Assembly (NCBI RefSeq): GCF_014642635.1
Contig: NZ_BMIQ01000003.1
Span: 187,255 to 251,254, forward strand
Origin: Aureimonas endophytica
Lineage (GTDB): Bacteria; Pseudomonadota; Alphaproteobacteria; Rhizobiales; Rhizobiaceae
Length of the DNA stretch: 64,000 nucleotides
Direction of reading: 5' to 3'
Position 1 is the first letter of the stretch. Each line of letters starts with the position of its first letter. The translations under genes were made by a program, and so were the position numbers. Of the stretch, positions 57,309 through 64,000 are shown piece by piece. Below the pieces are notes generated by a model. The model was given only the letters and a program-made list of their open reading frames with translations, was not told the origin of the DNA and made no database searches.

Positions 57309-58193
57309 ATGCGGCTCGCCATGTTCGAGGCGGCGGTCGATCGATCGTTGCTTCTGGCCGACATCAGCGGCAGCACGGCGCTTTACGACACCGTCGGCAA
57401 CGAGGAAGGCGCGCGCCGGATCCACGCGTGCCTCGACGCCATGCGCGACGCGATCCTTGCGGCCGGCGGCCGTTTCGTCGGCGCGAAAGGTGACGATGTC
57501 CTGGCGAGCTTCGATGCAGCCGACGCCGCGCTCACCGCGGCGCGGTTCATCCTGGACGCCGTTCCCACAGGCGGTCTCGCTGTCCATGTCGGACTGCACT
57601 TCGGCTCCGTCGTGTCAGCCCGGAACGACATCTTCGGCGACGCCGTGAACGTCACCGCACGCCTCGCCGGCGCTGCCAATCCCGGCGAGGTGCTGATCAG
57701 CGAGGATTTCGTCGCCCAGCTCCTGCCGGAAGGGCGGGCTGCATTGCGCCCGCTGGCCCCGATGTCCCTTAAGGGCAAGCCACTCCCGATGGGGGTGTAT
57801 TCCCTCGGTCAGGACACCAGGATCTTCGAGATGGCGGGGCGCGGCGCGGCCGGTCCGCCGGCGCCCCTGCCGGCGAGCATCGCTTTCCGCTTCGAGGATC
57901 GCGAAGTCCGTCTCATGGACGCGCAGAACGTCGCGATCGGCCGAGCGTCGGACAACGCCTTCGTGGTCGACAGGCCGTGGGTGTCGCGCCGACACGCGAC
58001 GATCGCCGTCAGCGCCGGCCGCGTCCAGTTCACGGACCACAGCTCCTACGGCACTTGGCTGACGCTTGACGCCACTGCCGAATTCCTGGTCCGCCGGGAA
58101 ACGGTCCTGCTCGTCGGCCGTGGCCGCTTCTCTCTCGGCATCACCGCAGCGGACGAGGACGCAGCGGTGATCGAGTTCGAGGTCGGAAGCTGA
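57309..58193 (+). CDS. class III nucleotide cyclase fused to an FHA domain
   Basis: 294 residues from ATG 57309 (MRLAMFEAAVDRSLLLADIS); TTG 57264 is in frame upstream and possible. Cyclase domain (about 10-175): metal aspartates D18 (LLLADISGST) and D62 (KGDDVLASF), catalytic N and R in FGDAVNVTARL. FHA domain (about 195-290): IGR with R212, SRRH with S226 and H229, then a GTWL-like strand, the phosphothreonine pocket. The protein is soluble. An FHA reader next to a Ser/Thr kinase gene suggests that kinase autophosphorylation recruits or regulates the cyclase. Nucleotide specificity (cAMP, cGMP or pyrimidine) cannot be told by eye. Confidence 0.88.
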   Translation: MRLAMFEAAVDRSLLLADISGSTALYDTVGNEEGARRIHACLDAMRDAILAAGGRFVGAKGDDVLASFDAADAALTAARFILDAVPTGGLAVHVGLHFGSVVSARNDIFGDAVNVTARLAGAANPGEVLISEDFVAQLLPEGRAALRPLAPMSLKGKPLPMGVYSLGQDTRIFEMAGRGAAGPPAPLPASIAFRFEDREVRLMDAQNVAIGRASDNAFVVDRPWVSRRHATIAVSAGRVQFTDHSSYGTWLTLDATAEFLVRRETVLLVGRGRFSLGITAADEDAAVIEFEVGS

Positions 58194-58367
58194 GGAATAG
58201 TTGTATTCGTGTTCCGGTCACACGCCCTTCACCTCGCTTCCCATAAGAGAGACAAACCCACTTCTGGAACGGAGAAGGATCGGAGCGAACAACCACAGTG
58301 ATGAATGCTTCGAATGGAGTTGCTCTAGGAAAGTGGAGAGCTCTCCTGAAGGAGAGAGGAGCATTTC

Positions 58368-58664
58368 ATGGGCAAGCCGCAGCGCCGGTTTGGCAAGGAG
58401 TTCGAGGCGGAGGCCGTTCGTCTGGTGGAGACGAGCGGGCGCACGCAGCGTGAAGTCGCCGAGGATCTCGGCATCGGGCTTTCGACGTTGGGCCGCCGGC
58501 TCGACAAGCGCCGGGAGCGCGATCTGGAGACACCGCCTCCCGAGCGCCAGGAGGACATGGCGACCGATTTGAAGCGGATGCGGCGCGAGAACGAGATCGT
58601 TCGCCAGGAGCGCGAGATCCCGAAGAAGCCGGCGACTTTTTTCGCCAAGGAGGAAAGTCGATGA
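58368..58664 (+). CDS. IS3-family transposase OrfA
   Basis: 98 residues with the helix-turn-helix of the IS3 OrfA group (GKEFEAEAVRLVETSGRTQR, EVAEDLGIGLSTLGRRL) and a C-terminal leucine-zipper-like helix (KRMRRENEIVRQEREIPKKP) ending AKEESR. Normally a programmed frameshift joins it to OrfB. It is intact, overlapping the orfB start (ATGA at 58661). Confidence 0.88.
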   Translation: MGKPQRRFGKEFEAEAVRLVETSGRTQREVAEDLGIGLSTLGRRLDKRRERDLETPPPERQEDMATDLKRMRRENEIVRQEREIPKKPATFFAKEESR

Positions 58665-59519
58665 GGTTCCGCCTCATCGATGCGGCATCGATCAGAGTTC
58701 CCAGTCCAGCGCCTGTGCAAGGTCCTTGGCGTCAGTCCGAGCGGCTACTTCGCCTGGCAGAACCGCCCAGCCTGTCATCGCCAGTGTACAGACCTGATGC
58801 TGCTCGCGCATGTTCGCGCGGCCTTTGCCCTGTCGAACGAGACCTATGGCAGTCCGCGTATGGTGCACGAACTGCGCGGCGGCGGTTTAGCGATCGGACG
58901 CCGGCGCGTTGCCCGCCTGATGCGCCAGAACAACACGAAGGCCCGACAGAAGCGACGGTTCAAGCGCACCAACGACAGCCTCCATGCCTTCCCGATCGCG
59001 CCGAACCTACTCGACCAGGACTTCACGGCGACCAGGCCGAACCGGAAGTGGGGTGCGGACATCTCCTACGTCTGGACGCGGGAGGGCTGGCTGTACCTGG
59101 CCGTCGTCCTCGACCTCTTCGCCCGGCGCGTCGTCGGCTGGGCCACCAGCGACCGCCTGCACAAGGAACTGGCCCTGTCGGCCCCGCGTCGGGCCATTGC
59201 CGTCCGGCGTCCGCTGGCCGGGCTGATCCACCACGCGAAACGCAGCAGCCAGTACTGCTCCCTGAACTATCAGGCCGAGTAGCGTCGCAACGGCATTCGG
59301 ATCTCGATGTCGGGCAAAGGGAAGTGCTTCGATAACGCCATGGTCGAAACCTTCTTCAAGACGCTGAAGGCCGAATTCGTCTGGCGCACCGTCTTGCAAA
59401 GCCGGGCCAAGGCAACGGCCGCGATCGCGCGCTACATCGACGGCTTCTACAACCCAGTCCGGCGTCATTCGGCGCTCGACTTCGTCAGCCCGCTTCAGTT
59501 CGAAAGGCGGGCCGCGTAA
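58661..59519 (+). pseudogene. IS3-family transposase OrfB, frameshifted and interrupted by a stop
   Basis: The start frame MRFRLIDAA loses homology after nine residues; the rest (from about 58690) is one frame over, reading FPVQRLCKVLGVSPSGYFAW. The integrase core has D in KWGADISYVW, D in VVLDLFARRVVGW and E in DNAMVETFFKTLK. TAG at 59280-59282 interrupts it in QAE*RRNGIRISMSGKG. With a frameshift plus an amber codon it cannot make a full DDE transposase. Confidence 0.85.
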
Positions 59520-59676
59520 AGCCGATAGCGCTCTCCAAAAATGCGGGGCAAGTCCAGCCCGCTGCTTTTGAACATATGGATCGCGGCCCCTTCGGAAAGG
59601 TCGTGATCGATGCGAGAGAGGCCTCTGCAGATGGGATTCGGATGGACACGCCCCTTTCACCGTTGCAAGTGAGGGC

Positions 59677-60132
59677 ATGAGCATGAACCCGACAAGCAAG
59701 ATCCGACCGACCGGGGCTACCGCCAGCATGGGGCGCTCCGGCTTCCCGCAGGTCGTCTCGGCGACGGGTGGTGAAATCACCATTAAGACCGGCGCTTCCG
59801 AGGCCGGGTTCAACCCGCTCGACCTCCTCTACGCATCCCTATCCGCCTGTCTGGCGATGAGCGCTCGTATCGCGGCCGGTCAGCTCGGCGTCTCGGACCG
59901 CCTCACTGGCGTCGCCGTCCGCGTGACAGGCGAGAAAGCCTCGGAGGGGCTCTCGCGGATCGCCCGCTTCGCGATCGACATGGAGATCACCGGCGATTTC
60001 GACACGGCAATCCGCGACGAGATCGCCCGTCTCGCCGAAGCCGAGATCTGCACGGTCAGCAACACGGTCAATGGCGGGGCGGAATTCGTGCTGGCGGTGC
60101 GCGCGCCACATCAGGATTCCAGCGCCTCGTAG
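59677..60132 (+). CDS. OsmC/Ohr-family protein
   Basis: 151 residues from ATG 59677 after GTGAGGG. The two redox cysteines of the family are present in YASLSACLAMSARI (about 55-67) and AEICTVSNTV (about 121-130), the layout of OsmC-like thiol peroxidases. These reduce organic hydroperoxides with lipoyl or other dithiol donors. Its 3' end overlaps the convergent ABC ATPase gene by 22 bp. It is not obviously part of either neighbouring operon. Confidence 0.85.
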   Translation: MSMNPTSKIRPTGATASMGRSGFPQVVSATGGEITIKTGASEAGFNPLDLLYASLSACLAMSARIAAGQLGVSDRLTGVAVRVTGEKASEGLSRIARFAIDMEITGDFDTAIRDEIARLAEAEICTVSNTVNGGAEFVLAVRAPHQDSSAS

Positions 60133-60833
60133 CGTGCGACGAGACCGGCGCGGTCAAGCCGTTCGGTGATCTCGCCGGCCCGCATGACAGCCGCGCGGTC
60201 GCACATATGCGCCACGACGCCCGGATCGTGGCTGACCAGCACGAAGGTCATACCACGCGCGCGCTTCAGATCGTTGAGGAGGTTCAGGACTCCGGCTTGC
60301 ACGAGGACATCGAGTGCCGAGGTCGGTTCATCGAGCAGCAGGAGATCCGGCCTCGGCGTCAGCGCCCGGGCGATCGCGACGCGCTGGCGCTGCCCGCCAG
60401 ACAGTTGGTGCGGATAGCGCTCGGCAAGATCCGGAGAAAGGCCAACCTGCCGCAGGGCTTCGGCCACGTCGTGCGCCACTTGCCTGGAGCCGTGGATGAC
60501 CAGCGGCTCGCCCAGGCTGCGGCCAATCCGGTGACGCGGATGCAGCGAGGCATAAGGGTCCTGGAACACCATCTGCACCCGCCGGCGCAACGCGCCGGAC
60601 ATCCGACGATCCGGCCGCAGCCGTTCGCCGAGCAGCGTCATCTCGCCCGTCCAACCGGACTTGAGCCCCGCGATGGCGCGCAGCACTGTCGTCTTGCCGC
60701 AGCCGGACGGACCGATCAGCCCGAAGCTTTCGCCCTCGCGCACGTTGAGTTCGAGATCCCGTACCGCATGGACGGCGCGTGAGGCGACCGAATAGCGGAT
60801 GTCCAGATCCCGGATGGCGACGGCATCCGTCAT
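60111..60833 (-). CDS. ABC transporter ATP-binding protein (DppF/NikE-like)
   Basis: 240 residues with Walker A GPSGCGKTT, Q-loop MVFQDPYASLHP (the VFQDPxxSLNP form of peptide/nickel importers), signature LSGGQRQR, Walker B LLLLDEPTSALD and H-loop VSHDPGVV. It is the second ATPase of a dipeptide/oligopeptide/nickel-type importer and the last gene of the operon, overlapping the preceding ATPase gene start-to-stop (ATGA). Confidence 0.9.
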   Translation of the reverse strand: MTDAVAIRDLDIRYSVASRAVHAVRDLELNVREGESFGLIGPSGCGKTTVLRAIAGLKSGWTGEMTLLGERLRPDRRMSGALRRRVQMVFQDPYASLHPRHRIGRSLGEPLVIHGSRQVAHDVAEALRQVGLSPDLAERYPHQLSGGQRQRVAIARALTPRPDLLLLDEPTSALDVLVQAGVLNLLNDLKRARGMTFVLVSHDPGVVAHMCDRAAVMRAGEITERLDRAGLVARYEALES

Positions 60834-61654
60834 AGGGCCTCGTCGGCGGTCGGCAGCCTTCCGCCATAGGTCTTGGCCGATGGCCGGGCGGCCCAGAGAC
60901 CGCGGGTGTAGGCGGAACGGGCATCGGCGAGCTCATGCGCTGCGAGTTCCTCCTCGATGCGTCCCTGGCGCATCACGATCACCCGGTCGGCGAAGCGCGC
61001 GACCTGGACGAGATCGTGGCTGATGAGCAGAAGCCCCATGCCGAGATCGACCGTCAGGCTGCGCAGGAGAGCGAGGATCTGGGTCTGGACTTCCCGATCG
61101 AGCGCCGAGGTCGGCTCATCGGCGATCAGGAGCCGCGGGCGATTCACCAGCATCGCCGCCATCATGGCGCGCTGGGCCATGCCGCCCGAGAGTTGACGGG
61201 GATAAGACCGGTGGATCCGCTCGGCATCGGCGAGGCCGAGACGGACCAGCATGTCGAGCGCCGCCTCCCGCCTTTCTTCCTTGCGCAGGCTGGTATGAAG
61301 AAGAAGCGTCTCCTCGATCTGCACGCCGATCCTCTGGCCTGGATTGAGCGACATCTTCGGATCCTGCGGCATGAGTGCCAGCAGCTTGCCCCGGCGCCGC
61401 GTCCATTCGCGCTCGGTCAGTGTCCGGAGATCGTCACCACCGCAGGTGAGGCGGTCCGCCGTGGGGCGGGCTCGCGCCGGCAGAAGGCCCATGATGGCCC
61501 GCGCCGTCAGCGACTTGCCGGAACCTGAGCCGCCGACTAGGGCGACGATCTCCTGCCCGACGTCGAAGCTGACCGACGAGACGATGGTGCGCCAGCCGGC
61601 GTCGTCCGGCAGGGCGACGCTGAGATTGCGGACGTCGAGAATTGGCTCAGGCAT
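60830..61654 (-). CDS. ABC transporter ATP-binding protein (DppD/NikD-like)
   Basis: 274 residues with Walker A GGSGSGKS, Q-loop LMPQDPKMSLNPGQRIG, signature LSGGMAQR, Walker B LLIADEPTSALD and switch histidine in ISHDLVQVA. It pairs with the ATPase at 60111 beneath the two permeases. Its start overlaps the end of the permease gene at 61647, consistent with one mRNA. Confidence 0.9.
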   Translation of the reverse strand: MPEPILDVRNLSVALPDDAGWRTIVSSVSFDVGQEIVALVGGSGSGKSLTARAIMGLLPARARPTADRLTCGGDDLRTLTEREWTRRRGKLLALMPQDPKMSLNPGQRIGVQIEETLLLHTSLRKEERREAALDMLVRLGLADAERIHRSYPRQLSGGMAQRAMMAAMLVNRPRLLIADEPTSALDREVQTQILALLRSLTVDLGMGLLLISHDLVQVARFADRVIVMRQGRIEEELAAHELADARSAYTRGLWAARPSAKTYGGRLPTADEAL

Positions 61655-62495
61655 GACGCGGGTCCAGGACGTCGCGTAAGCCGTCGGCGAGGAGGTTGAA
61701 GCCGAGCGAGGTGACGAAGATGACGGCGCCCGGGACGGCGGCGATCCACCATTGGTCGAAGATCACCTGTGTGCCCTCGGCCACCATCGAGCCCCATTCC
61801 GCCGTGGGCGGCCGGACGCCGAGACCGAGGAAACCGAGGCCGGCGGCCGCGAGGATGATGCCCGACAGGTCGAGCGCCAGCCGGATCAGGGCGGAGGGCA
61901 GGACCATCGGCAGGACATGGCCGAAGACGAGGCGGCCGTTCGAAATTCCCAGCATGGCGGAGGCGGCGAGATAGTCCCCTTCCCGCAAGGCTGCGGCCTC
62001 GGCCCGTGCCTGGCGCGCATAGGCCGGCCATAAGGTCAGCGCCAGAGCAAGCGCGCCGTTGACGAGACCGGCTCCCAGAAGGCTGACGAAGGCGAAGGCG
62101 AGGAGGATGCGCGGAAAGGACATGACGATGTCGGTGATCCGCATCAGGACACGCTCGACGAGGCCGCCACGGAAGCCTGCGATCGTGCCGATGGTGACGC
62201 CGAGCGGCGCCATCAGAAGGATGACGATCGCGACCAGAACCAGGCTCGACCGCGCCCCGTAGAGGATACGCGACAGGAGATCGCGGCCGAAGGCGTCGGT
62301 GCCAAGCCAGTGCATGCCATCCGGCGCGGCGAGCCGGTTCGTCGTATCCTGAACATAGGGGTCGAAGGGCGCGACGATCGGCGCGGCGATCGCGACGAGA
62401 AGCACGAAGAGGATGATCAGTCCGCCGATGACCGCCGAGGGCGAGCGCAGCAGCTTGCGACGCGCGCCGCCCCGGGAAGTCGGATGCGCGCTCAT
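61647..62495 (-). CDS. ABC transporter permease (DppC/NikC-like)
   Basis: 282 residues, about six transmembrane helices. An N-terminal helix (GGLIILFVLLVAIAAPIVAP) is followed by the GTDAFGRDLLSRILYGARSS signature of DppC proteins and the EAA loop EGDYLAASAMLGISNGRLVFGHVLP. It forms the channel with the permease at 62492, whose stop it overlaps (ATGA). Confidence 0.9.
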   Translation of the reverse strand: MSAHPTSRGGARRKLLRSPSAVIGGLIILFVLLVAIAAPIVAPFDPYVQDTTNRLAAPDGMHWLGTDAFGRDLLSRILYGARSSLVLVAIVILLMAPLGVTIGTIAGFRGGLVERVLMRITDIVMSFPRILLAFAFVSLLGAGLVNGALALALTLWPAYARQARAEAAALREGDYLAASAMLGISNGRLVFGHVLPMVLPSALIRLALDLSGIILAAAGLGFLGLGVRPPTAEWGSMVAEGTQVIFDQWWIAAVPGAVIFVTSLGFNLLADGLRDVLDPRHA

Positions 62496-63586
62496 CGTCG
62501 GCGATCCCGCTCGATACGGCCGACCGCCAGATCTGTTGCCGAGTTCAGGAGGACGATGGCGGCGCCGACGATGAGCGTCGCGCCCAGAATGGCCGGCATG
62601 TCACCGGAGAACATCGCCGTCGTCAGATAGCGGCCGATCCCGGGCCAGGCGAAGACGGTCTCGGTGAAGATGGCGCCCTCCAGGAGGCTGGCATAGGCGA
62701 GCGCGAGGATGGTCAGCAGCGTTCCGGCGATGTTCGGCAGGATATGGACGAAGACCACCCGGACGCGGCTGGCGCCCTTGGCGCGGGCCGTCATGGTATA
62801 GTCCTGGCCAAGTTCCACGAGTATGGCGGCGCGCGTCAGCCGGGCGATGCCAGCCATGCCGTAGAAGGCCAGCACCAGGGCCGGAAGGACCAGATGCCCG
62901 GCCGCATTCGCGAAGGCCGCCCTGTCGCCGGAAAGCCAGGCGTCGACCAGGCCGAAGCCGGTCACTTGATCGACCGTATAGGCATAGGCGACATCCAGCC
63001 GCCCCGGTCCCGGCGCCCATTGCAGCGTCGCGTAGAACAAGAGCAGCATCAGAAGGCCGAGCCAGAAGATCGGCGTCGAATATCCGATGAGCGATACGAG
63101 CCGCGCCAGCACGTCCAATGCGCTGCCGGGCTTCAGAGCGGCGAGAATGCCGAGCGCGAGGCCGAGCCCCGCCGCCAGCATGATCGCGGCCGTCGCGAGT
63201 TCCAGCGTCGCCGGGAAAGTGCGGAGGATGTCGCGGATGACGGGCTGGCCCGTGCTGATCGCAGTGCCGAAATCGCCGGAGACGGCGTTGCGGAGGTAGA
63301 TCAGGAACTGAACCGGGAGCGGTCGGTCGAGGCCGAGTTCCAGCCGGGCGGCGGCATAGGTGGAGGCGCTGGCGTGATCGCCGACCATTTGAAGAGCAGG
63401 ATCGACCGGCGACAGCCGCGTCATCGCGAAGGTGGCGAGGACGAGGCCGAAGAGCGTCAGCCCGCAGGACAGGACCCAGCCAAGGCCGCGCCGCGCGCGC
63501 CCAGGCTGCCGCCGGCCTCCCGGCCAGCGGGATCTCATCCCATCGCTCTCGACGCTTCCAGCCGCGTCTCCCTCGGCAATCGTCAC
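62492..63586 (-). CDS. ABC transporter permease (DppB/NikB-like)
   Basis: 364 residues from GTG 63586, immediately after the binding-protein stop TAA; a start at the ATG sixteen codons later (MRSRWPGG) would remove an atypical leader. Six helices carry the family features LGLDRPLPVQFLIYLRNAVSGDFG, STPIFWLGLLMLLLFY and the EAA loop GQDYTMTARAKGASRVRVVFVHILPN. It is the first permease of the importer. Confidence 0.9.
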   Translation of the reverse strand: MTIAEGDAAGSVESDGMRSRWPGGRRQPGRARRGLGWVLSCGLTLFGLVLATFAMTRLSPVDPALQMVGDHASASTYAAARLELGLDRPLPVQFLIYLRNAVSGDFGTAISTGQPVIRDILRTFPATLELATAAIMLAAGLGLALGILAALKPGSALDVLARLVSLIGYSTPIFWLGLLMLLLFYATLQWAPGPGRLDVAYAYTVDQVTGFGLVDAWLSGDRAAFANAAGHLVLPALVLAFYGMAGIARLTRAAILVELGQDYTMTARAKGASRVRVVFVHILPNIAGTLLTILALAYASLLEGAIFTETVFAWPGIGRYLTTAMFSGDMPAILGATLIVGAAIVLLNSATDLAVGRIERDRRR

Positions 63587-64000
63587 TTATTTCGAGACTT
63601 GGTCGTAGTAGACCTGATCGGCATTGAGTCCCTGCGCATAATCCTTCACGTTCGTCCCGAGAACCACTTGATCGGCGCCCTGATACAGGAAGACGAAGGG
63701 GGATTCGTCCTGAATCTGCTTCTGGATCGTCGCATAAAGCGCGGCTCGCTTGGCGGGATCCTGCTCCTTGACGGCCGCGAGCGTCTCGTCCGTGATCTTC
63801 GGGATCACCCAACCTGCCTGCTTGGCGACGGTGTTGGACGAGTTGTCCCGGTTGATCGCGAAGGCTGAAGCGTTGGAATGCGAGTCGAAATAGTCCGGAA
63901 TCCAGTAACGCAGCGTGATCTGGAACTTGCCGGCACGAGCCCGGGCATAGACGTCGCTGGCGACGCCCGGCTGGATGTCGAGCTCGATGCCGGCCTTGGC
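63587..64000 (-). CDS. family-5 extracellular solute-binding protein, C-terminal part (runs off window)
   Basis: 137 codons plus stop are open to the window edge. The stretch FQITLRYWIPDYFDSHSNA followed by AALYATIQKQIQDESPFVFL is characteristic of the C-terminal lobe of peptide/nickel-binding family-5 proteins (ITLRYWIPDYxDP, then IQxxIxxExPxxFLYQ). The N-terminal half and signal peptide lie beyond position 64000. It is the first gene seen of the importer and abuts the permease start. Dipeptide, oligopeptide, nickel or opine substrates are all possible. Confidence 0.88.
   Translation of the reverse strand, partial: AKAGIELDIQPGVASDVYARARAGKFQITLRYWIPDYFDSHSNASAFAINRDNSSNTVAKQAGWVIPKITDETLAAVKEQDPAKRAALYATIQKQIQDESPFVFLYQGADQVVLGTNVKDYAQGLNADQVYYDQVSK

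Larger units (their letters stand above)
58315..59556 (+). mobile_element. IS3-family insertion sequence, degenerate
   Basis: The left end begins TGGAGTTGCTC at 58315 and continues to GGAGAGCTCT; the right end, read inward on the minus strand from 59556, is TGGACTTGCCC ... GGAGAGCGCT. These imperfect terminal repeats of about 30 bp bracket orfA and orfB, giving 1242 bp, the usual IS3 size. No matching 3-4 bp direct repeat is seen at the borders, so the copy is old or has been rearranged. It borders the kinase/cyclase island on its right side. Confidence 0.82.

Noticed and set aside
52246-58193. Calling the kinase-STAND/cyclase block a CBASS, Pycsar or Avs defence system
   Set aside because: The cyclase is class III, not CD-NTase. 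No dedicated effector with TM or nuclease domain and cyclic-nucleotide sensor is adjacent, and the STAND protein lacks an Avs-type nuclease. Defence remains a hypothesis only.

Overview
The window is GC-rich DNA that looks like an alphaproteobacterial (Hyphomicrobiales/Rhizobiales-like) chromosome or large replicon. The indicators are an HWE-family histidine kinase, an MHYT-domain hybrid kinase, a dnaE2 remnant, MocR-type regulators, and an ectoine/hydroxyectoine catabolic cluster with the rhizobial-type ehuABCD transporter. No rRNA, tRNA or CRISPR array was seen. Genus cannot be fixed from sequence alone.

Layout. (1) 1-4030: the tail of an alpha/beta hydrolase, an NAD(P)-binding reductase, a CPA1 Na+/H+ antiporter overlapping a GNAT acetyltransferase, and an exported FGE/SUMF1-fold protein without cysteines at its C-terminal active-site region. 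(2) 4185-13734: an aldehyde/redox cluster. It has a three-subunit periplasmic-type molybdenum aldehyde oxidoreductase (PaoABC-like, Tat-dependent), an exported cupin, an exported double-CMD protein, a LysR regulator, and, divergently, a zinc alcohol dehydrogenase, an aldo/keto reductase and an exported flavodoxin. (3) 14004-24681: a spermidine-synthase-like methyltransferase-fold protein and four signalling proteins (membrane class III cyclase, GAF-PAS-GGDEF-EAL, HWE kinase, MHYT hybrid kinase), separated by unusually long intergenic stretches. (4) 24843-29417: a decay zone holding a dnaE2 3' fragment, a frameshifted PIN toxin relic, two SDRs with a divergent LysR gene, and a broken tyrosine recombinase.

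(5) 29621-43679: a complete ectoine/hydroxyectoine utilisation locus. On the minus strand are asnC/doeX, doeC(ssd) and doeD(atf). Divergent on the plus strand are enuR, then ehuABCD-eutABC-doeA-doeB plus an EamA exporter. The import proteins take up ectoines, EutABC convert hydroxyectoine toward ectoine, DoeA and DoeB open the ring and deacetylate to diaminobutyrate, and DoeD and DoeC carry it to aspartate. Palindromes and TGwCATGA elements at the two regulatory gaps are candidate AsnC and EnuR operators. (6) 44009-49829: a large-subunit catalase, a vapBC locus whose antitoxin reading frame is broken, an HNH-like protein and an MFS transporter, divergent from (7) a PdxR/MocR-type regulator at 49900.

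(8) 51558-59556: the most unusual region. A 1486-residue Ser/Thr kinase-STAND NTPase-transmembrane-WD40 protein is preceded by a small secreted cysteine protein. Divergent from them is a class III nucleotide cyclase fused to a phosphothreonine-reading FHA domain. The block is bordered by a truncated GST gene with a 20-bp perfect hairpin on one side and a degenerate IS3-family element on the other. This looks like a self-contained phospho-signalling/second-messenger module carried on accessory DNA. (9) 59677-64000: an OsmC-family protein, then a minus-strand dipeptide/nickel-type ABC transporter operon whose substrate-binding gene runs off the window.

A 61-62 bp palindromic repeat occurs in inverted orientation at 28650 and 48498, with more diverged relatives in other intergenic gaps.
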